Shown: positions 51,743 to 61,404, counted from the stretch's first letter. The stretch: DNA of 64,000 bases from Alphaproteobacteria bacterium (GCA_018608245.1 JABAZY010000061.1:1-64000); one strand, 5' to 3'. Numbers and translations: made by a program. The notes: a model not told the origin generated them from the letters alone.

Positions 51743-52462
51743 TTAAATAGTTGTGCCATCATCCGTGCCTTCTGTGGTTTGTTCTACTTCTTCAGGTTCT
51801 GAAGCATTTAGGATTGATGTGATAGGAACGGCACGTTCACCAACAAGGGCAAAGACCTGACCGTTTTGTGTTTCAATACCGCGAACACGACCCTTAACAA
51901 CAGTTGTTGTTTCTATTGGGCTGTCTTCTGAGTCGAATGAGTCAATTGTGACAGCGTAAGTACCTTCTGGTGCTAGAACGCCATTTTGGTCTCTTCCATC
52001 CCAAACAAATTGATGAACGCCTGCGCTTGTTTCTGCATCACCAGAGAAAACAATTTCGCTGCTTTCGTTATAAATATTAATTCTTGATGTTGTAGCGCTT
52101 GCGGTTAGCGAGTAATTAACTTCTGCAGGTGTTTCACCATCATAGGCAATTTCAGCACTAACATAAGAAGCATCTAATCCTACATAACCAAGAGCGGCTG
52201 TTGTTGAATTTGAAAGTTGTAAGGCAACCAAGTTATCTAATTTAGAGTTTGTATTAATCGCTTGCTCAACTTGTGAGAAACGAACCAACTGATTTGTAAA
52301 TTCATTTGAGTCTAGTGGGGCAAGAGGGTCTTGGTTTTGAAGCTGTGTGGTCAATAGTGATAAGAAGTCGGCAAAATCTTCCCCTAACGTTACCGTTTGG
52401 TTTGCGGTCGTTTGTGCCTGAGCGGTAATTGCTGACGCTGTTAAATTTACATCTGATACCAT
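51743..52462 (-). CDS. flgD: Flagellar hook capping protein FlgD
   Basis: Hook-assembly scaffold. The start is set at ATG 52462 (MVSDVNLTASA) because AGGAG lies eight bases upstream; an in-frame ATG at 52522 would add 20 residues and has no such site. FADFLSLLTTQLQNQDPLAPLDSNEF is the family hallmark, and a FlgD Ig-like domain lies near residues 110-190 (FVWDGRDQNGVLAPEGTY). The length is 239 residues. It sits between fliK and flgE. Confidence 0.93.
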   Translation of the reverse strand: MVSDVNLTASAITAQAQTTANQTVTLGEDFADFLSLLTTQLQNQDPLAPLDSNEFTNQLVRFSQVEQAINTNSKLDNLVALQLSNSTTAALGYVGLDASYVSAEIAYDGETPAEVNYSLTASATTSRINIYNESSEIVFSGDAETSAGVHQFVWDGRDQNGVLAPEGTYAVTIDSFDSEDSPIETTTVVKGRVRGIETQNGQVFALVGERAVPITSILNASEPEEVEQTTEGTDDGTTI

Positions 52463-52522
52463 TTTCTTATCTCCTGTACTCTTGGAACCTATATGTTCCG
52501 CGAACTTCCTCTGCTGTTTCAA

Positions 52523-54379
52523 TTAGGCTAATATGTTGTAATGTACATGGCCTGTTTCTGGGTCTACGTCCCATGTCATAGTCGTTGCAATTACCATGCC
52601 ATCTTCTTCCATCTGGTCTTCGCTACTGTCATCTCCAGCTTTACCGTTATAATTTTTGTCATTATCACGATCATTGCTGAATGAGTTTCCGTCTTGCGCC
52701 ATTTCAAAGCTTAAAGAAATACCATCAGTCTCTAGACCTGCATTTTGTAGGGCACGTTCTAGAGAGGATGTGTCACGTTGAAGCATCAGAAGAGTTTCTG
52801 GCTTCTCAACGACTAAATGTGCTTTCACGGCGTTATCTGCGCCAAATTCTAGCTTAATCTTAACTTTGCCTAATTCCGCTGGGTTTAGCTGAATGGTAAT
52901 TTCATTCGCTTGACCAGATTGCGCGGCCTTATGCATTGTAACGGCAACCATTTGTGACGCTGGGTGGGCCTGACCAGCTTGTGGCATAGCAGTTGAAGCG
53001 TGAACAGCATGGCTAACGTGGCTCAAAGGTGTCGCCGTGTGAATATCAAAATTGTATGAGCTCAATTCTTCTGATGTAGGCAATGCCCAATCAGCAGTTA
53101 ATAAAAAAGGTTGTGCGTTATCTGCGCCTTTTGGCGCTGGACCAACTTGGGCAAGCGCTGCTAAAACGCTTTTCGCAACTTGTAAGCCTTGTTGGTTAAT
53201 CTTATCCATTGTCTTACCGAATAACGCATTAAACTCAGAATTTTTTCTTTGTTCTTCTGGAGCAATAAGATCAGCTTCTGTATCTGTCGCAACATCTGCG
53301 CTATCAATAACAGGAGTAGGCGTGTTTACACTTTCAGCTGTTAGGTTATTAATGCGCGCCATTAATCTGTTGCCTAAGGCCATTAATCTATTTTCACCAA
53401 CAAAATTTTGTTTGCCATTTTCTCTAGCAGGAAGGACTTCGAATGATCCTTCATGCTTAATAGCTTCATTTGTAAGACCTAATTCTTTAGGTGTTTTTTG
53501 AAGCGTTTCTATAGGAGCTATATTAGCGCCAAATTCTAGAACATTTTCACTTGTATTTTGATCGGTGACTACTTGTTCTGCGCTTGCTGTAGTTGTTTTA
53601 ATGCTGCCTTCTAATTCAGATTTTTTGGCATCACTTAAGTAAGATGCTAGCAACGCTTTGTCTTCGTCACTCGCAGTATTGTTGATTAAATCAATGAAAT
53701 CACCCGTACTGATTTTGTTATCCTCGTCACCAGTGCCAGGAACAGGGATGATGTTTCCAACGCCTGCAATTAAATCTTCAACCGTTAATTCACGGCCTAA
53801 TTTTTCTTCAACTTCTTGGATGCGTGATGTTATTTTTGTTAGTTGATTTGGGTTTAATCCTGTCGCAATTAGAAGGCTGAATGATCCGTCTTCAACGTCA
53901 ACACCGTCACGGAATACTTCTAATTTTGTTTCTAAATTTTCTAAACGTTCCTCAAGATTTGCGACCAATGTTTCGATAGAGCCGTTTTGTTCAGCAATAG
54001 CAGGAAGGCCACTTGTCAGATGTTCAATAATTTTAGTTAATTGATTAACGCGGTTGTCTAAACGCTCTGCACGAAGCTCTGCTAGTTGTTTATCAATATC
54101 ACCATCAGGAGATTGCCCTAAAAGCGCTAATTGTAATAAGCCTAAATTTGCTTTTTCGTTTTTAACTTCTTCAGAAGTATATGCAAGGGATTGATTTAAC
54201 GCATCATCATTTCCGTTTAACAACTCATCTTTAGCTTCTGCATTACCAAGGATAATATTCCAGAAATCAACACCAATTGCGCTAACATTGCCTATGCCAT
54301 TGGATAGGAGCGGGGAGTTACCACTTAAAGGTGCTTTTTGTGATCCGGTTGTTTGTGTTGCGAATAAACTTGTATCCAT
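52523..54379 (-). CDS. fliK: Flagellar hook-length control protein FliK
   Basis: Secreted ruler that switches export from hook to filament substrates. The C-terminal Flg_hook domain is clear: NEITIQLNPAELGKVKIKLE, then HLVVEKPETLLMLQRDTSS and LERALQNAGLETDGISLSF. The N-terminal ~400 residues are charged and low-complexity, with a coiled-coil stretch (LVANLEERLENLETKLEVF). The length is 618 residues. It lies directly upstream of flgD with 60 bp between. Confidence 0.88.
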   Translation of the reverse strand: MDTSLFATQTTGSQKAPLSGNSPLLSNGIGNVSAIGVDFWNIILGNAEAKDELLNGNDDALNQSLAYTSEEVKNEKANLGLLQLALLGQSPDGDIDKQLAELRAERLDNRVNQLTKIIEHLTSGLPAIAEQNGSIETLVANLEERLENLETKLEVFRDGVDVEDGSFSLLIATGLNPNQLTKITSRIQEVEEKLGRELTVEDLIAGVGNIIPVPGTGDEDNKISTGDFIDLINNTASDEDKALLASYLSDAKKSELEGSIKTTTASAEQVVTDQNTSENVLEFGANIAPIETLQKTPKELGLTNEAIKHEGSFEVLPARENGKQNFVGENRLMALGNRLMARINNLTAESVNTPTPVIDSADVATDTEADLIAPEEQRKNSEFNALFGKTMDKINQQGLQVAKSVLAALAQVGPAPKGADNAQPFLLTADWALPTSEELSSYNFDIHTATPLSHVSHAVHASTAMPQAGQAHPASQMVAVTMHKAAQSGQANEITIQLNPAELGKVKIKLEFGADNAVKAHLVVEKPETLLMLQRDTSSLERALQNAGLETDGISLSFEMAQDGNSFSNDRDNDKNYNGKAGDDSSEDQMEEDGMVIATTMTWDVDPETGHVHYNILA

Positions 54380-54429
54380 CGTATAATCTTTCTGATTTAG
54401 TTCTCGTTCTTACTTTTTCTAAGTGTCAT

Positions 54430-54966
54430 TTAGGCAGATTCACTGACGCCCATGCTGGCTTTAGCGCTGGTTTGCATATGCCCTTTAGCGTTATAAATAA
54501 TTTGATCGTGTTTTTTTGCAGCCATTTGTGCTTGGTTCATGATGCGCTCACCAAGGCGTTTCATGCCTGTTTTCATACGATCAATCGCTTGTAAATTTTC
54601 TTGCGTGATGTCCGCAAAATCCAAACGCATTTCTTCAAGTTTTTGTTTAAGTGTTGGGTCTGCATCTTTAAGCTCGTCTTTACGGTCAATTAATTGATTC
54701 ATGCCATCTAAATAATGGCTGGTGATTTCAATTTTCTTTTCTTGCATGTTTAAAAAAGAAATAGTGTCGGCTTTTTTTAACGCCGCAGTTTCTTCCGTTA
54801 GTGTCGTTCTTAAAGAGTCTATGGTTTCCATCATCTCCTGCATTGCTTTGTTAGGGTTAGCGGGCAGGGTATAGACGTTCTTTTCAGTTTTCATGTTTGT
54901 AGACTCACTTGTATTTACAGTTGGGGTTTCATTGGTTTCTGTTGTTGTGTTCCCTGTGTTATTCAT
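54430..54966 (-). CDS. flgN: FlgN-like export chaperone
   Basis: The 178-residue, nearly all-helical protein has a Thr/Asn/Glu-rich start. The pattern MQEMMETIDSLRTTLTEETA, then FLNMQEKKIEITSHYLDGM, fits the FlgN family, the chaperone for FlgK and FlgL, as does its end IIYNAKG. The family is weakly conserved, so the evidence is size, helix pattern and cluster position between flgJ and fliK. It overlaps the flgJ-like gene by eight bases. Confidence 0.65.
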   Translation of the reverse strand: MNNTGNTTTETNETPTVNTSESTNMKTEKNVYTLPANPNKAMQEMMETIDSLRTTLTEETAALKKADTISFLNMQEKKIEITSHYLDGMNQLIDRKDELKDADPTLKQKLEEMRLDFADITQENLQAIDRMKTGMKRLGERIMNQAQMAAKKHDQIIYNAKGHMQTSAKASMGVSESA

Positions 54967-55402
54967 TGTTTAACTCCTCTATGATTTGGTCTAGTGGGTT
55001 GTTAGCTGTTACAGCCATTGTTGGTTCGTTAGTTTCGGTTGGTATTGTTCCTTCTGGTCTGCCGCCCTGCATTTCAATTAATTGTCTTTTTACTTGGTCG
55101 GCGATACCGAACTGCCCTGTTTCAGCCATTAATTTTCCGTACTCTTGAAGCATCATGCCTTGAAAAATTTCTTCACCTTTTCCGCCACCAAAGCGTTCAT
55201 CAGGTTTTAATTCTGCAAACATTGGTTTCATCATTTCTGTGACAAACACAGCTTCAAAATCTTTTGATACTTCGTCTAATCTTTCTAATTCTTTTTCAGT
55301 TAAAGAATTGGCTTTGACGTTTTTTAAATTATTCGTTGCGGCGGCTGTTTGGCCTTGCGCACTTTGAATAAGAGCCAGCGATGTATCTGGGTTTAAATTC
55401 AT
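54959..55402 (-). CDS. flgJ: FlgJ-type rod-binding protein
   Basis: Rod cap/chaperone domain only, without the peptidoglycan hydrolase domain of enteric FlgJ. The core is VSKDFEAVFVTEMMKPMF, then GGGKGEEIFQGMMLQEYGKL, at residues ~45-115. At 147 residues it is the short alphaproteobacterial form. The start overlaps the flgI stop by one base. Confidence 0.88.
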   Translation of the reverse strand: MNLNPDTSLALIQSAQGQTAAATNNLKNVKANSLTEKELERLDEVSKDFEAVFVTEMMKPMFAELKPDERFGGGKGEEIFQGMMLQEYGKLMAETGQFGIADQVKRQLIEMQGGRPEGTIPTETNEPTMAVTANNPLDQIIEELNNE

Positions 55403-56565
55403 TATAGTGTCTCAATTTCTGCTTGAAGGGCGCCCGCTGCTTTAATAGCTTGTAAAATTGTAATGATGTCACGCGGAGCGATGCCTAATTTGTTAAGGCC
55501 AGCCACTAGGTCTTGAAGGGTTACGCCTGTTTCAACAACTTGTAATTGATTGCCAGAGCCATCATTTACAGCGATATCTGTTCTCGGTACAACTTGCGTT
55601 TGACCTTGCGCCAATGGATTGGGCTGTGCCACTTGTGGTGTTTCTGTTACTTGGACGGTTAGGTTCGCTTGGGCGATAGCCACCGTGCTAATTTTTACTT
55701 CTGATCCCATCACGATAACGCCAGAGCTTTCGTCAATAATCACGCGGGCGATTTGATCTGGGGTAACGGTTAATAGTTCAATGTCTGTAATTAAATCGAC
55801 GATGTCACCTGAGTAATTAGCAGGACGACGAAGAACAACGCTCGCAGAGTTTTCAGCCTTAGCTGAATTAAAAGCTGTCTTAACATTAATTGCTTTTGCA
55901 ATGCGACGTGCTGTTGTGAAGTCTGGGTTTCTTAATGACAGTCTAATTTGTTGAAGCTCTGCAAGTTCGAAATCAATTTCGCGTTCTATAATCGCACCAT
56001 TTGCAATGCGACCAGTTGTTGGTGTGTTTTGTGTAACGCCACCTGCGTCACCACCTGCGCTAAAGCCCGCAATAGCAACGGGACCTTGTGCTACGGCATA
56101 TACTTCACCGTCAGCTGCCATTAAAGGGGTTACTAATAATGTACCGCCTTGTAGGCTTTCAGAGTCGCCTAAGGCAGATACGCGAATATCAATTGTTGCA
56201 CCTTGGTTCATAAAAGGAGGCAGGGTTGCGGTTACCATTACGGCGGCAACGTTTCCTGTGTTTAAATTTTGACCACGAATACTAACGCCTAAACGTTCTA
56301 ACATGGCGATCAAACTTTGTTCTGTGAAGGGGGAATTACCTAAGGAATCTCCTGTGTCGTTTAACCCGACTACTAAACCGTAACCGACCAATTGGTTGTT
56401 ACGTACGCCTTCAAAATTAACGATGTCTTTAATACGAGTGTTTTTTGCTTCGGCGGTTGTTTGGAAGCTGACAACAAACATTAGAACGATGACGGCAACG
56501 CCAAGGAGAAATAAAATACTTTCACCGACAGATCTTATATCTATTCTCTTTAATATAGTTGTCAT
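55402..56565 (-). CDS. flgI: Flagellar P-ring protein FlgI
   Basis: Periplasmic P-ring subunit. The start is placed at ATG 56565 (MTTILKRIDIRS), which gives a normal signal peptide (FLLGVAVIVLMFVVSFQTTAEA) followed by KNTRIKDIVNFEGVRNNQLV. An in-frame ATG at 56646 would add 27 residues without benefit. VGYGLVVGLNDTGDSLGNSPF is the family hallmark. The chosen form has 387 residues. No flgH or flgA is in the window. Confidence 0.95.
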   Translation of the reverse strand: MTTILKRIDIRSVGESILFLLGVAVIVLMFVVSFQTTAEAKNTRIKDIVNFEGVRNNQLVGYGLVVGLNDTGDSLGNSPFTEQSLIAMLERLGVSIRGQNLNTGNVAAVMVTATLPPFMNQGATIDIRVSALGDSESLQGGTLLVTPLMAADGEVYAVAQGPVAIAGFSAGGDAGGVTQNTPTTGRIANGAIIEREIDFELAELQQIRLSLRNPDFTTARRIAKAINVKTAFNSAKAENSASVVLRRPANYSGDIVDLITDIELLTVTPDQIARVIIDESSGVIVMGSEVKISTVAIAQANLTVQVTETPQVAQPNPLAQGQTQVVPRTDIAVNDGSGNQLQVVETGVTLQDLVAGLNKLGIAPRDIITILQAIKAAGALQAEIETL

Positions 56566-56783
56566 AATTAAACTCGTCCTTAAATGGTTTTGCTCAGTAA
56601 GATTAATGCGAAGATCATGCCAGTTTATAAATACGTTTAATTTCAATTGTTTAGGTAGAACTAATACGGTAGAAAGCGACTGCTACAGGCATAATTGAAC
56701 CTATATAATTGTGACAGGAGAGGTTATGGAGGAAAAATTTGCCTGTCAGTGCAAGTTTTTGATTCAAATGCCTTAAAATGCGC

Positions 56784-56789
56784 TATAAT
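56784..56789 (+). promoter_or_regulatory. Candidate -10 box upstream of fliX
   Basis: A perfect TATAAT 27 bp before the fliX start codon, with a poor -35 (GATTCA at 17 bp). The 250-bp region also carries another TATAAT at 56704-56709 and a very short ORF with a strong ribosome site (56726-56776). Confidence 0.3.
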
Positions 56790-56815
56790 ATTAAGTCAGT
56801 TAATTAGGGAAGCGT

Positions 56816-57265
56816 ATGAAAGTTCAAGGTCCATCAGAGGCAGGTAAAGCCTCTAAATCCAAAAAATCGAATAAAACTAGTGGATCAGATAGCCGTTTTG
56901 GTGAAATGGTTAGCTCTGGCGTGAAAAGTTCCGCCGGCGTTGCGGCAACGCAAAGTATTTCGAAAGTTGATGCGCTTTTGGCTGTTCAAGGGATTGATAC
57001 GGCCACTGAAAAGGGTGCGCGCGGACGCATGAAAAAGCGTGGTGACCAGATTTTACGCCAATTAGATAACATCAGATTAGGTATTTTAACCAGTGATATG
57101 ACGATGGGGCAGATATTAGATGTAGCTGATATTGTGGCTTCTCACCGAGAAAACATAACAGACCCTGAGTTGACGGGCATATTAGATGAGATTGATTTAA
57201 GAGCGCAAATTGAGATTGCCAAAGCCAGAAAGGCGATGGAAGATCAGGATCGCAATAAGATATGA
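56816..57265 (+). CDS. fliX: Class II flagellar assembly regulator FliX
   Basis: Couples basal-body assembly to FlbD activity in Caulobacter. The 149-residue protein starts MKVQGPSEAGKA and has the FliX core (VDALLAVQGIDTATEKGARG, then LDNIRLGILTSDMTMGQILD). It lies opposite the flgI end of the cluster and is divergent from it. AGGGAAGCG precedes the start. Confidence 0.92.
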   Translation: MKVQGPSEAGKASKSKKSNKTSGSDSRFGEMVSSGVKSSAGVAATQSISKVDALLAVQGIDTATEKGARGRMKKRGDQILRQLDNIRLGILTSDMTMGQILDVADIVASHRENITDPELTGILDEIDLRAQIEIAKARKAMEDQDRNKI

Positions 57266-57297
57266 ACTAAATTTAAAGGTATAGATGTAGTTCTTCC

Positions 57298-57326
57298 TTG
57301 CAAGAATCGAAGGTGGCTACTATATT
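57298..57326 (+). promoter_or_regulatory. Candidate promoter of dksA
   Basis: TTGCAA (57298-57303), a 17-bp spacer and TATATT (57321-57326), 48 bp before the dksA start; close to consensus in both hexamers. Confidence 0.55.
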
Positions 57327-57373
57327 CCTGCACAATATTTAATTTTAATAATACGTAATATTCATAAGGCAAG

Positions 57374-57823
57374 TTGAGAATGGCAAAAGCAAAGAAAATA
57401 AAAGAAGTTATTGTTCCAGATAATTATACCCCTGCAAAAGACAAGGCGGGTTACATGAACCCTGTGATGTTAGAGTATTTTCGTGAGCAACTTAATAAAT
57501 GGAAATCAGAGCTTATTCGTGAGTCATCTGAGACTATTAAAGATACTTTGCAAGAAACAGAGCTTCAACAGCCTGATCTAGCAGATCGTGCGTCAGCCGA
57601 GACAGATCATGCGTTGGAGTTACGTACACGTGACCGTGAGCGTAAGTTGGTGAACAAAATCAATTCTGCGTTACAACGTATTAAAGATGGTGAGTATGGT
57701 TATTGTGAAGAGTCTGGTGATGAGATTGGTGTTGCTAGATTAGAAGCGCGTCCTGTTGCTACATTGAGTCTTGAGGCGCAAGAAAGACACGAACGCAAAG
57801 AAAAAATTCATAGAGAAGATTAA
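57374..57823 (+). CDS. dksA: RNA polymerase-binding transcription factor DksA
   Basis: Enters the secondary channel of RNA polymerase with ppGpp. The coiled-coil tip region is DLADRASAETDHALELRTRD. The C-terminal zinc-finger region is altered: YGYCEESGDEIGVARLEARP, then VATLSLEAQERHER, keeping one of the four zinc Cys of E. coli DksA. This is a low-Cys form also seen in alphaproteobacteria. The length is 149 residues. Confidence 0.94.
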   Translation: MRMAKAKKIKEVIVPDNYTPAKDKAGYMNPVMLEYFREQLNKWKSELIRESSETIKDTLQETELQQPDLADRASAETDHALELRTRDRERKLVNKINSALQRIKDGEYGYCEESGDEIGVARLEARPVATLSLEAQERHERKEKIHRED

Positions 57824-57835
57824 GGTATTTCATTA

Positions 57836-58360
57836 ATGTCAGGTTTTTCAGATTTTTCAGAAGAAGATAAGTTAATAATAGTATCCTTACCGTATCGTAT
57901 CGGTGTGTGGATATCTGGCGTTGATGATAATGTTAATACCAAATATGACGATAATATTGAGCTGAAAGAGTTAGAAGAAACACTCAATAAGTTAGCTGCA
58001 CAAGGCAAACAGAGATTTGCTGCAAGTATCTCAAAACATACACTTAATTCAAAAAAAGCGTGGCGTGATTGGCAAGGGAAGTCAGATGAAGTTTCTGTGC
58101 TTGAAGATTTAAATCAAGCTTTGGAGACAGGCGAAAAGAACCTTGAGGCAGAGCAATTAGCTGAGTATAAAAAGATGCTTTGGCATATTGGGTTATCAGT
58201 GGCGCGTAGCTTTGGCGAGCATATTGATCCTGATCATGAAATGCATATGAACAGATTTTTCAGTAAATTCTTTGGTGGTGGACATAAGAGCAGCAAAGAA
58301 AATGTTAGTGACGCTGAAAAAATCGCTCTGAAAAAATTACAATCGATCTTAAAAGCCTAA
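57836..58360 (+). CDS. Hypothetical protein downstream of dksA
   Basis: The 174-residue hydrophilic protein begins MSGFSDFSEEDKLIIVSLPY and is mostly helical with a C-terminal Lys-rich end. There is no signal peptide or membrane segment. It begins 12 bp after dksA and is likely co-transcribed. A terminator-like hairpin (58359-58383) directly follows. I recognise no domain. Confidence 0.65.
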   Translation: MSGFSDFSEEDKLIIVSLPYRIGVWISGVDDNVNTKYDDNIELKELEETLNKLAAQGKQRFAASISKHTLNSKKAWRDWQGKSDEVSVLEDLNQALETGEKNLEAEQLAEYKKMLWHIGLSVARSFGEHIDPDHEMHMNRFFSKFFGGGHKSSKENVSDAEKIALKKLQSILKA

Positions 58361-58384
58361 AAATAACATGCAGGGTTATTTTTT
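58359..58384 (+). terminator. AT-rich terminator after the dksA operon
   Basis: A 9-bp perfect stem, AAAAATAAC (58359-58367) with GTTATTTTT (58375-58383), has a 7-base loop and ends in T. It overlaps the stop codon of the hypothetical gene. The stem is weak, so the call is moderate. Confidence 0.5.
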
Positions 58385-58407
58385 GTATATTACCCCACAT
58401 TATACCA

Positions 58408-58435
58408 TTGTCATGGTGCTAATAATCTCTATTAT
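58408..58435 (+). promoter_or_regulatory. Candidate promoter of sucA
   Basis: TTGTCA (58408-58413), a 16-bp spacer and TATTAT (58430-58435). The predicted start near 58442 would leave only three bases before ATG 58445, which favours the downstream ATG 58469 as the true sucA start. Confidence 0.5.
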
Positions 58436-58468
58436 ACGTCTGTAATGTTTAACGTTTATGGGGCTTCT

Positions 58469-61369
58469 ATGTCGGATAATTTTTCTTTTATCACTGGTGT
58501 TAATTCTGAATATATCGCACATTTGTATGCGCAGTTCAAGCGAGGGGCAGATATTGACCCTAGCTGGAAGCTTTTCTTTTCAGAATTAAATGATGACGAA
58601 GTTACCATTCTTAAAGAAATGCACGGTGCAAGCTGGACTCCGAATGAAAACCGCCGAGAGAGCAATCAGTTTAATGGCGCAATGAGTGCTAATGCAAACG
58701 GTCATGCTGTCGCAGAAGCAAATGCTGCTGATCCTCACCCAATGCCTAGTGTTGAAGAAACACCAGCTGATGTGCGTCAAGCAACGCTAGATTCTATTCG
58801 AGCTATTATGTTGATCCGTGCGTTCCGCGCGCGGGGGCATTTGGAATCAAATCTCGATCCACTAGGCTTGGTTGAGAAAACTTATCACCCTGAACTTGAC
58901 CCTGCACATTATGGTTTTTCAGAACGTGATTATGAGCGTCCAATTTTTATTGATGGTGTTCTTGGTTTAGAAATGGCACCTCTTCGTGAGATTGTTGCTA
59001 TTCTTAGAGAAACATACTGCCAAAATATTGGTGTTGAATTTATGCACCTTACTGATCCTGATGAAAAAAGCTGGGTGCAGGAACGTATTGAAGAGCCGCA
59101 TAATAAAACTGAATTTACGGTTGAAGGTAAAAAAGCAATCTATCAACGCTTAACCGCTGCCGAAGGGTTTGAAAAGTTCCTACACGTTAAACATACAGGA
59201 ACCAAACGTTTCGGCCTTGATGGCGGTGAATCGCTTATCCCATGTATTGAACAAATCATGAAACGTGGTGGTCAACTAGGTCTTAAAGAAATTGCTGTTG
59301 GTATGGCGCATCGTGGTCGTTTGAATGTTTTAACAAACGTGATGGGCAAATCATTTACGGCTGTGTTCTCAGAGTTCCAAGGTAATTCTTCGCAACCTGA
59401 TGACGTTCAAGGATCTGGTGATGTGAAATATCACATGGGTACATCTGGTGATCGCGATTTCGATGGTAATAATATCCATCTGTCTTTGACGGCTAACCCA
59501 TCTCACTTAGAGTTTGTTAATCCTGTTGTGATTGGTAAGGTTCGCGCTAAACAAGTTCAGTTTGAGGACAAAGAAGCTGAAATGGTACTTCCATTATTGC
59601 TTCATGGTGACGCAGCGTTTGCAGGGCAGGGAATTGTGCCTGAAACGTTGATGATTTCTGAGCTGCCTGGCTACCGCGTTGGTGGAACGGTTCATATTGT
59701 GATTAATAATCAAATTGGTTTTACAACGCGTCCTAAATTTGGTCGCTCTGGTCCTTACTGTACAGATGTTGCAAAAATGTTGGCGGCACCAATTTTTCAT
59801 GTGAATGGTGATGATCCAGAAGCTGTTGTTCATGTTGCGCGTATTGCGACTGAGTTCCGTCAGAAATTTAAAAAAGATGTGGTGATTGATATGTTCTGTT
59901 ATAGACGTCATGGTCACAATGAAGGGGACGAGCCAGCTTTCACGCAACCAATCATGTATAAGCAAATTAAAGAACAGCAAACAACACGTGAACTTTACGC
60001 AAAGCAACTTGTGTCCGAAGGTGTCTTAAGCGAAGATGAAGCGCAAGGAATTGTTGATGAGTTTAATAAATTCATGGAAGAAGCTTTTGATGCGGTTGAG
60101 AGTTATAAACCGAACAAGGCCGATTACTTAGAAGGCGCATGGGCTGGATTTACGTCAGCACCTGATGGTGATCGCCGTGGTGATACAGATGTTGAAAATG
60201 ATACGCTTCAAGCAATTGGTAAAATCCTATCAACTGTGCCAGATGATTTTAAGGCAAATAGTAAAATTGTTCGTCAGTTAAAAACCAAAGCGAAGATGTT
60301 TGATAGTGGTGAAGGATTTGATTGGGCAACAGCCGAAGCGATGGCGTTTGGGTCATTACTCGATCAAGGGTTTTCTGTGCGCTTATCAGGGCAAGATGTT
60401 GGCCGTGGGACATTCTCACAACGTCACGCAATTTTATATGATCAAGAAACTGAAAAGAAATATATTCCCCTAAAAAATATTTCAGATGATCAACCTTTGT
60501 TTGAAGCACATGATAGCCCCCTATCTGAATTGGCTGTGATGGGATTTGAATATGGTTATACCTTGGCAGATCCAAAGACATTAGTCCTTTGGGAAGGGCA
60601 ATTTGGTGACTTCGTGAATGGTGCGCAAGTCATTATTGATCAGTTTATTTCTAGTGGTGAAACAAAATGGCTTCGTATGTCTGGTTTAGTACTTTTACTT
60701 CCACATGGTATGGAGGGGCAGGGGCCTGAACATTCATCTGCACGCTTAGAGCGTTTCTTACAAGCAAGTGCAGAAGATAATTGGCAGGTGGCAAATTGTA
60801 CAACACCTGCAAACTACTTCCATATTTTACGCCGTCAAATGTGCCGTGACTTCCGTAAGCCATTGGTATTGATGACTCCTAAATCTTTACTGCGTCATAA
60901 ATTATGTGTGTCACAGTTAGAAGATTTTGCAGAGAGTTCTAGCTTCCACCGTATTCTTTGGGACCATGACTTAGATGAATTGGCGAAACCAAAAGACATG
61001 AAACGCGTGGTTCTTTGTAGTGGTAAAGTTTACTATGACCTGTTACAGGAACGTCGTGATCGTAAAGTTAAGGATGTTGTTTTGGTGCGTCTTGAGCAAT
61101 TATACCCATTCCCAGATGAAAGTTTGACTGAAGAGCTAGAGAAGTATCCGCATGCGGATGTTGTTTGGTGTCAGGAAGAAGCTAAAAATATGGGGGCATG
61201 GAGTTTTGTTGAGCCAGAAATTGAAACAGTGTTGACGAGGTTAAAGCATAAAGCTAAACGTGCTTCTTATGTTGGTCGTGTTGCTGCGGCGTCCCCTGCA
61301 ACGGGTAGTTTGAAGAAACATAATGCTGAGCAAGCGAAGTTGGTTGATGAAGCACTTAGCGTTAAATAG
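58469..61369 (+). CDS. sucA: 2-oxoglutarate dehydrogenase E1 component
   Basis: Thiamine-diphosphate decarboxylase of the 2-oxoglutarate dehydrogenase complex (TCA cycle). The N-terminal E2-binding helix region is NSEYIAHLYAQFKRG. GLDGGESLIPCIEQIMKRGG, AVGMAHRGRLNVLTNVMGK and NGDDPEAVVHVARI are conserved active-site segments, and SGQDVGRGTFSQRHA is the pyrimidine-binding half. About 966 residues from this start; an in-frame ATG at 58445 would add eight. It is followed by sucB after 35 bp. Confidence 0.97.
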   Translation: MSDNFSFITGVNSEYIAHLYAQFKRGADIDPSWKLFFSELNDDEVTILKEMHGASWTPNENRRESNQFNGAMSANANGHAVAEANAADPHPMPSVEETPADVRQATLDSIRAIMLIRAFRARGHLESNLDPLGLVEKTYHPELDPAHYGFSERDYERPIFIDGVLGLEMAPLREIVAILRETYCQNIGVEFMHLTDPDEKSWVQERIEEPHNKTEFTVEGKKAIYQRLTAAEGFEKFLHVKHTGTKRFGLDGGESLIPCIEQIMKRGGQLGLKEIAVGMAHRGRLNVLTNVMGKSFTAVFSEFQGNSSQPDDVQGSGDVKYHMGTSGDRDFDGNNIHLSLTANPSHLEFVNPVVIGKVRAKQVQFEDKEAEMVLPLLLHGDAAFAGQGIVPETLMISELPGYRVGGTVHIVINNQIGFTTRPKFGRSGPYCTDVAKMLAAPIFHVNGDDPEAVVHVARIATEFRQKFKKDVVIDMFCYRRHGHNEGDEPAFTQPIMYKQIKEQQTTRELYAKQLVSEGVLSEDEAQGIVDEFNKFMEEAFDAVESYKPNKADYLEGAWAGFTSAPDGDRRGDTDVENDTLQAIGKILSTVPDDFKANSKIVRQLKTKAKMFDSGEGFDWATAEAMAFGSLLDQGFSVRLSGQDVGRGTFSQRHAILYDQETEKKYIPLKNISDDQPLFEAHDSPLSELAVMGFEYGYTLADPKTLVLWEGQFGDFVNGAQVIIDQFISSGETKWLRMSGLVLLLPHGMEGQGPEHSSARLERFLQASAEDNWQVANCTTPANYFHILRRQMCRDFRKPLVLMTPKSLLRHKLCVSQLEDFAESSSFHRILWDHDLDELAKPKDMKRVVLCSGKVYYDLLQERRDRKVKDVVLVRLEQLYPFPDESLTEELEKYPHADVVWCQEEAKNMGAWSFVEPEIETVLTRLKHKAKRASYVGRVAAASPATGSLKKHNAEQAKLVDEALSVK

Positions 61370-61404
61370 AATTAGATAAAGTTTATTAAAGAAAGAGAAA
61401 TATT

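Noticed and set aside
53052-53501. 149-codon plus-strand ORF inside fliK
   Set aside because: Antisense of the FliK variable region; no ribosome site, composition follows the opposite strand.
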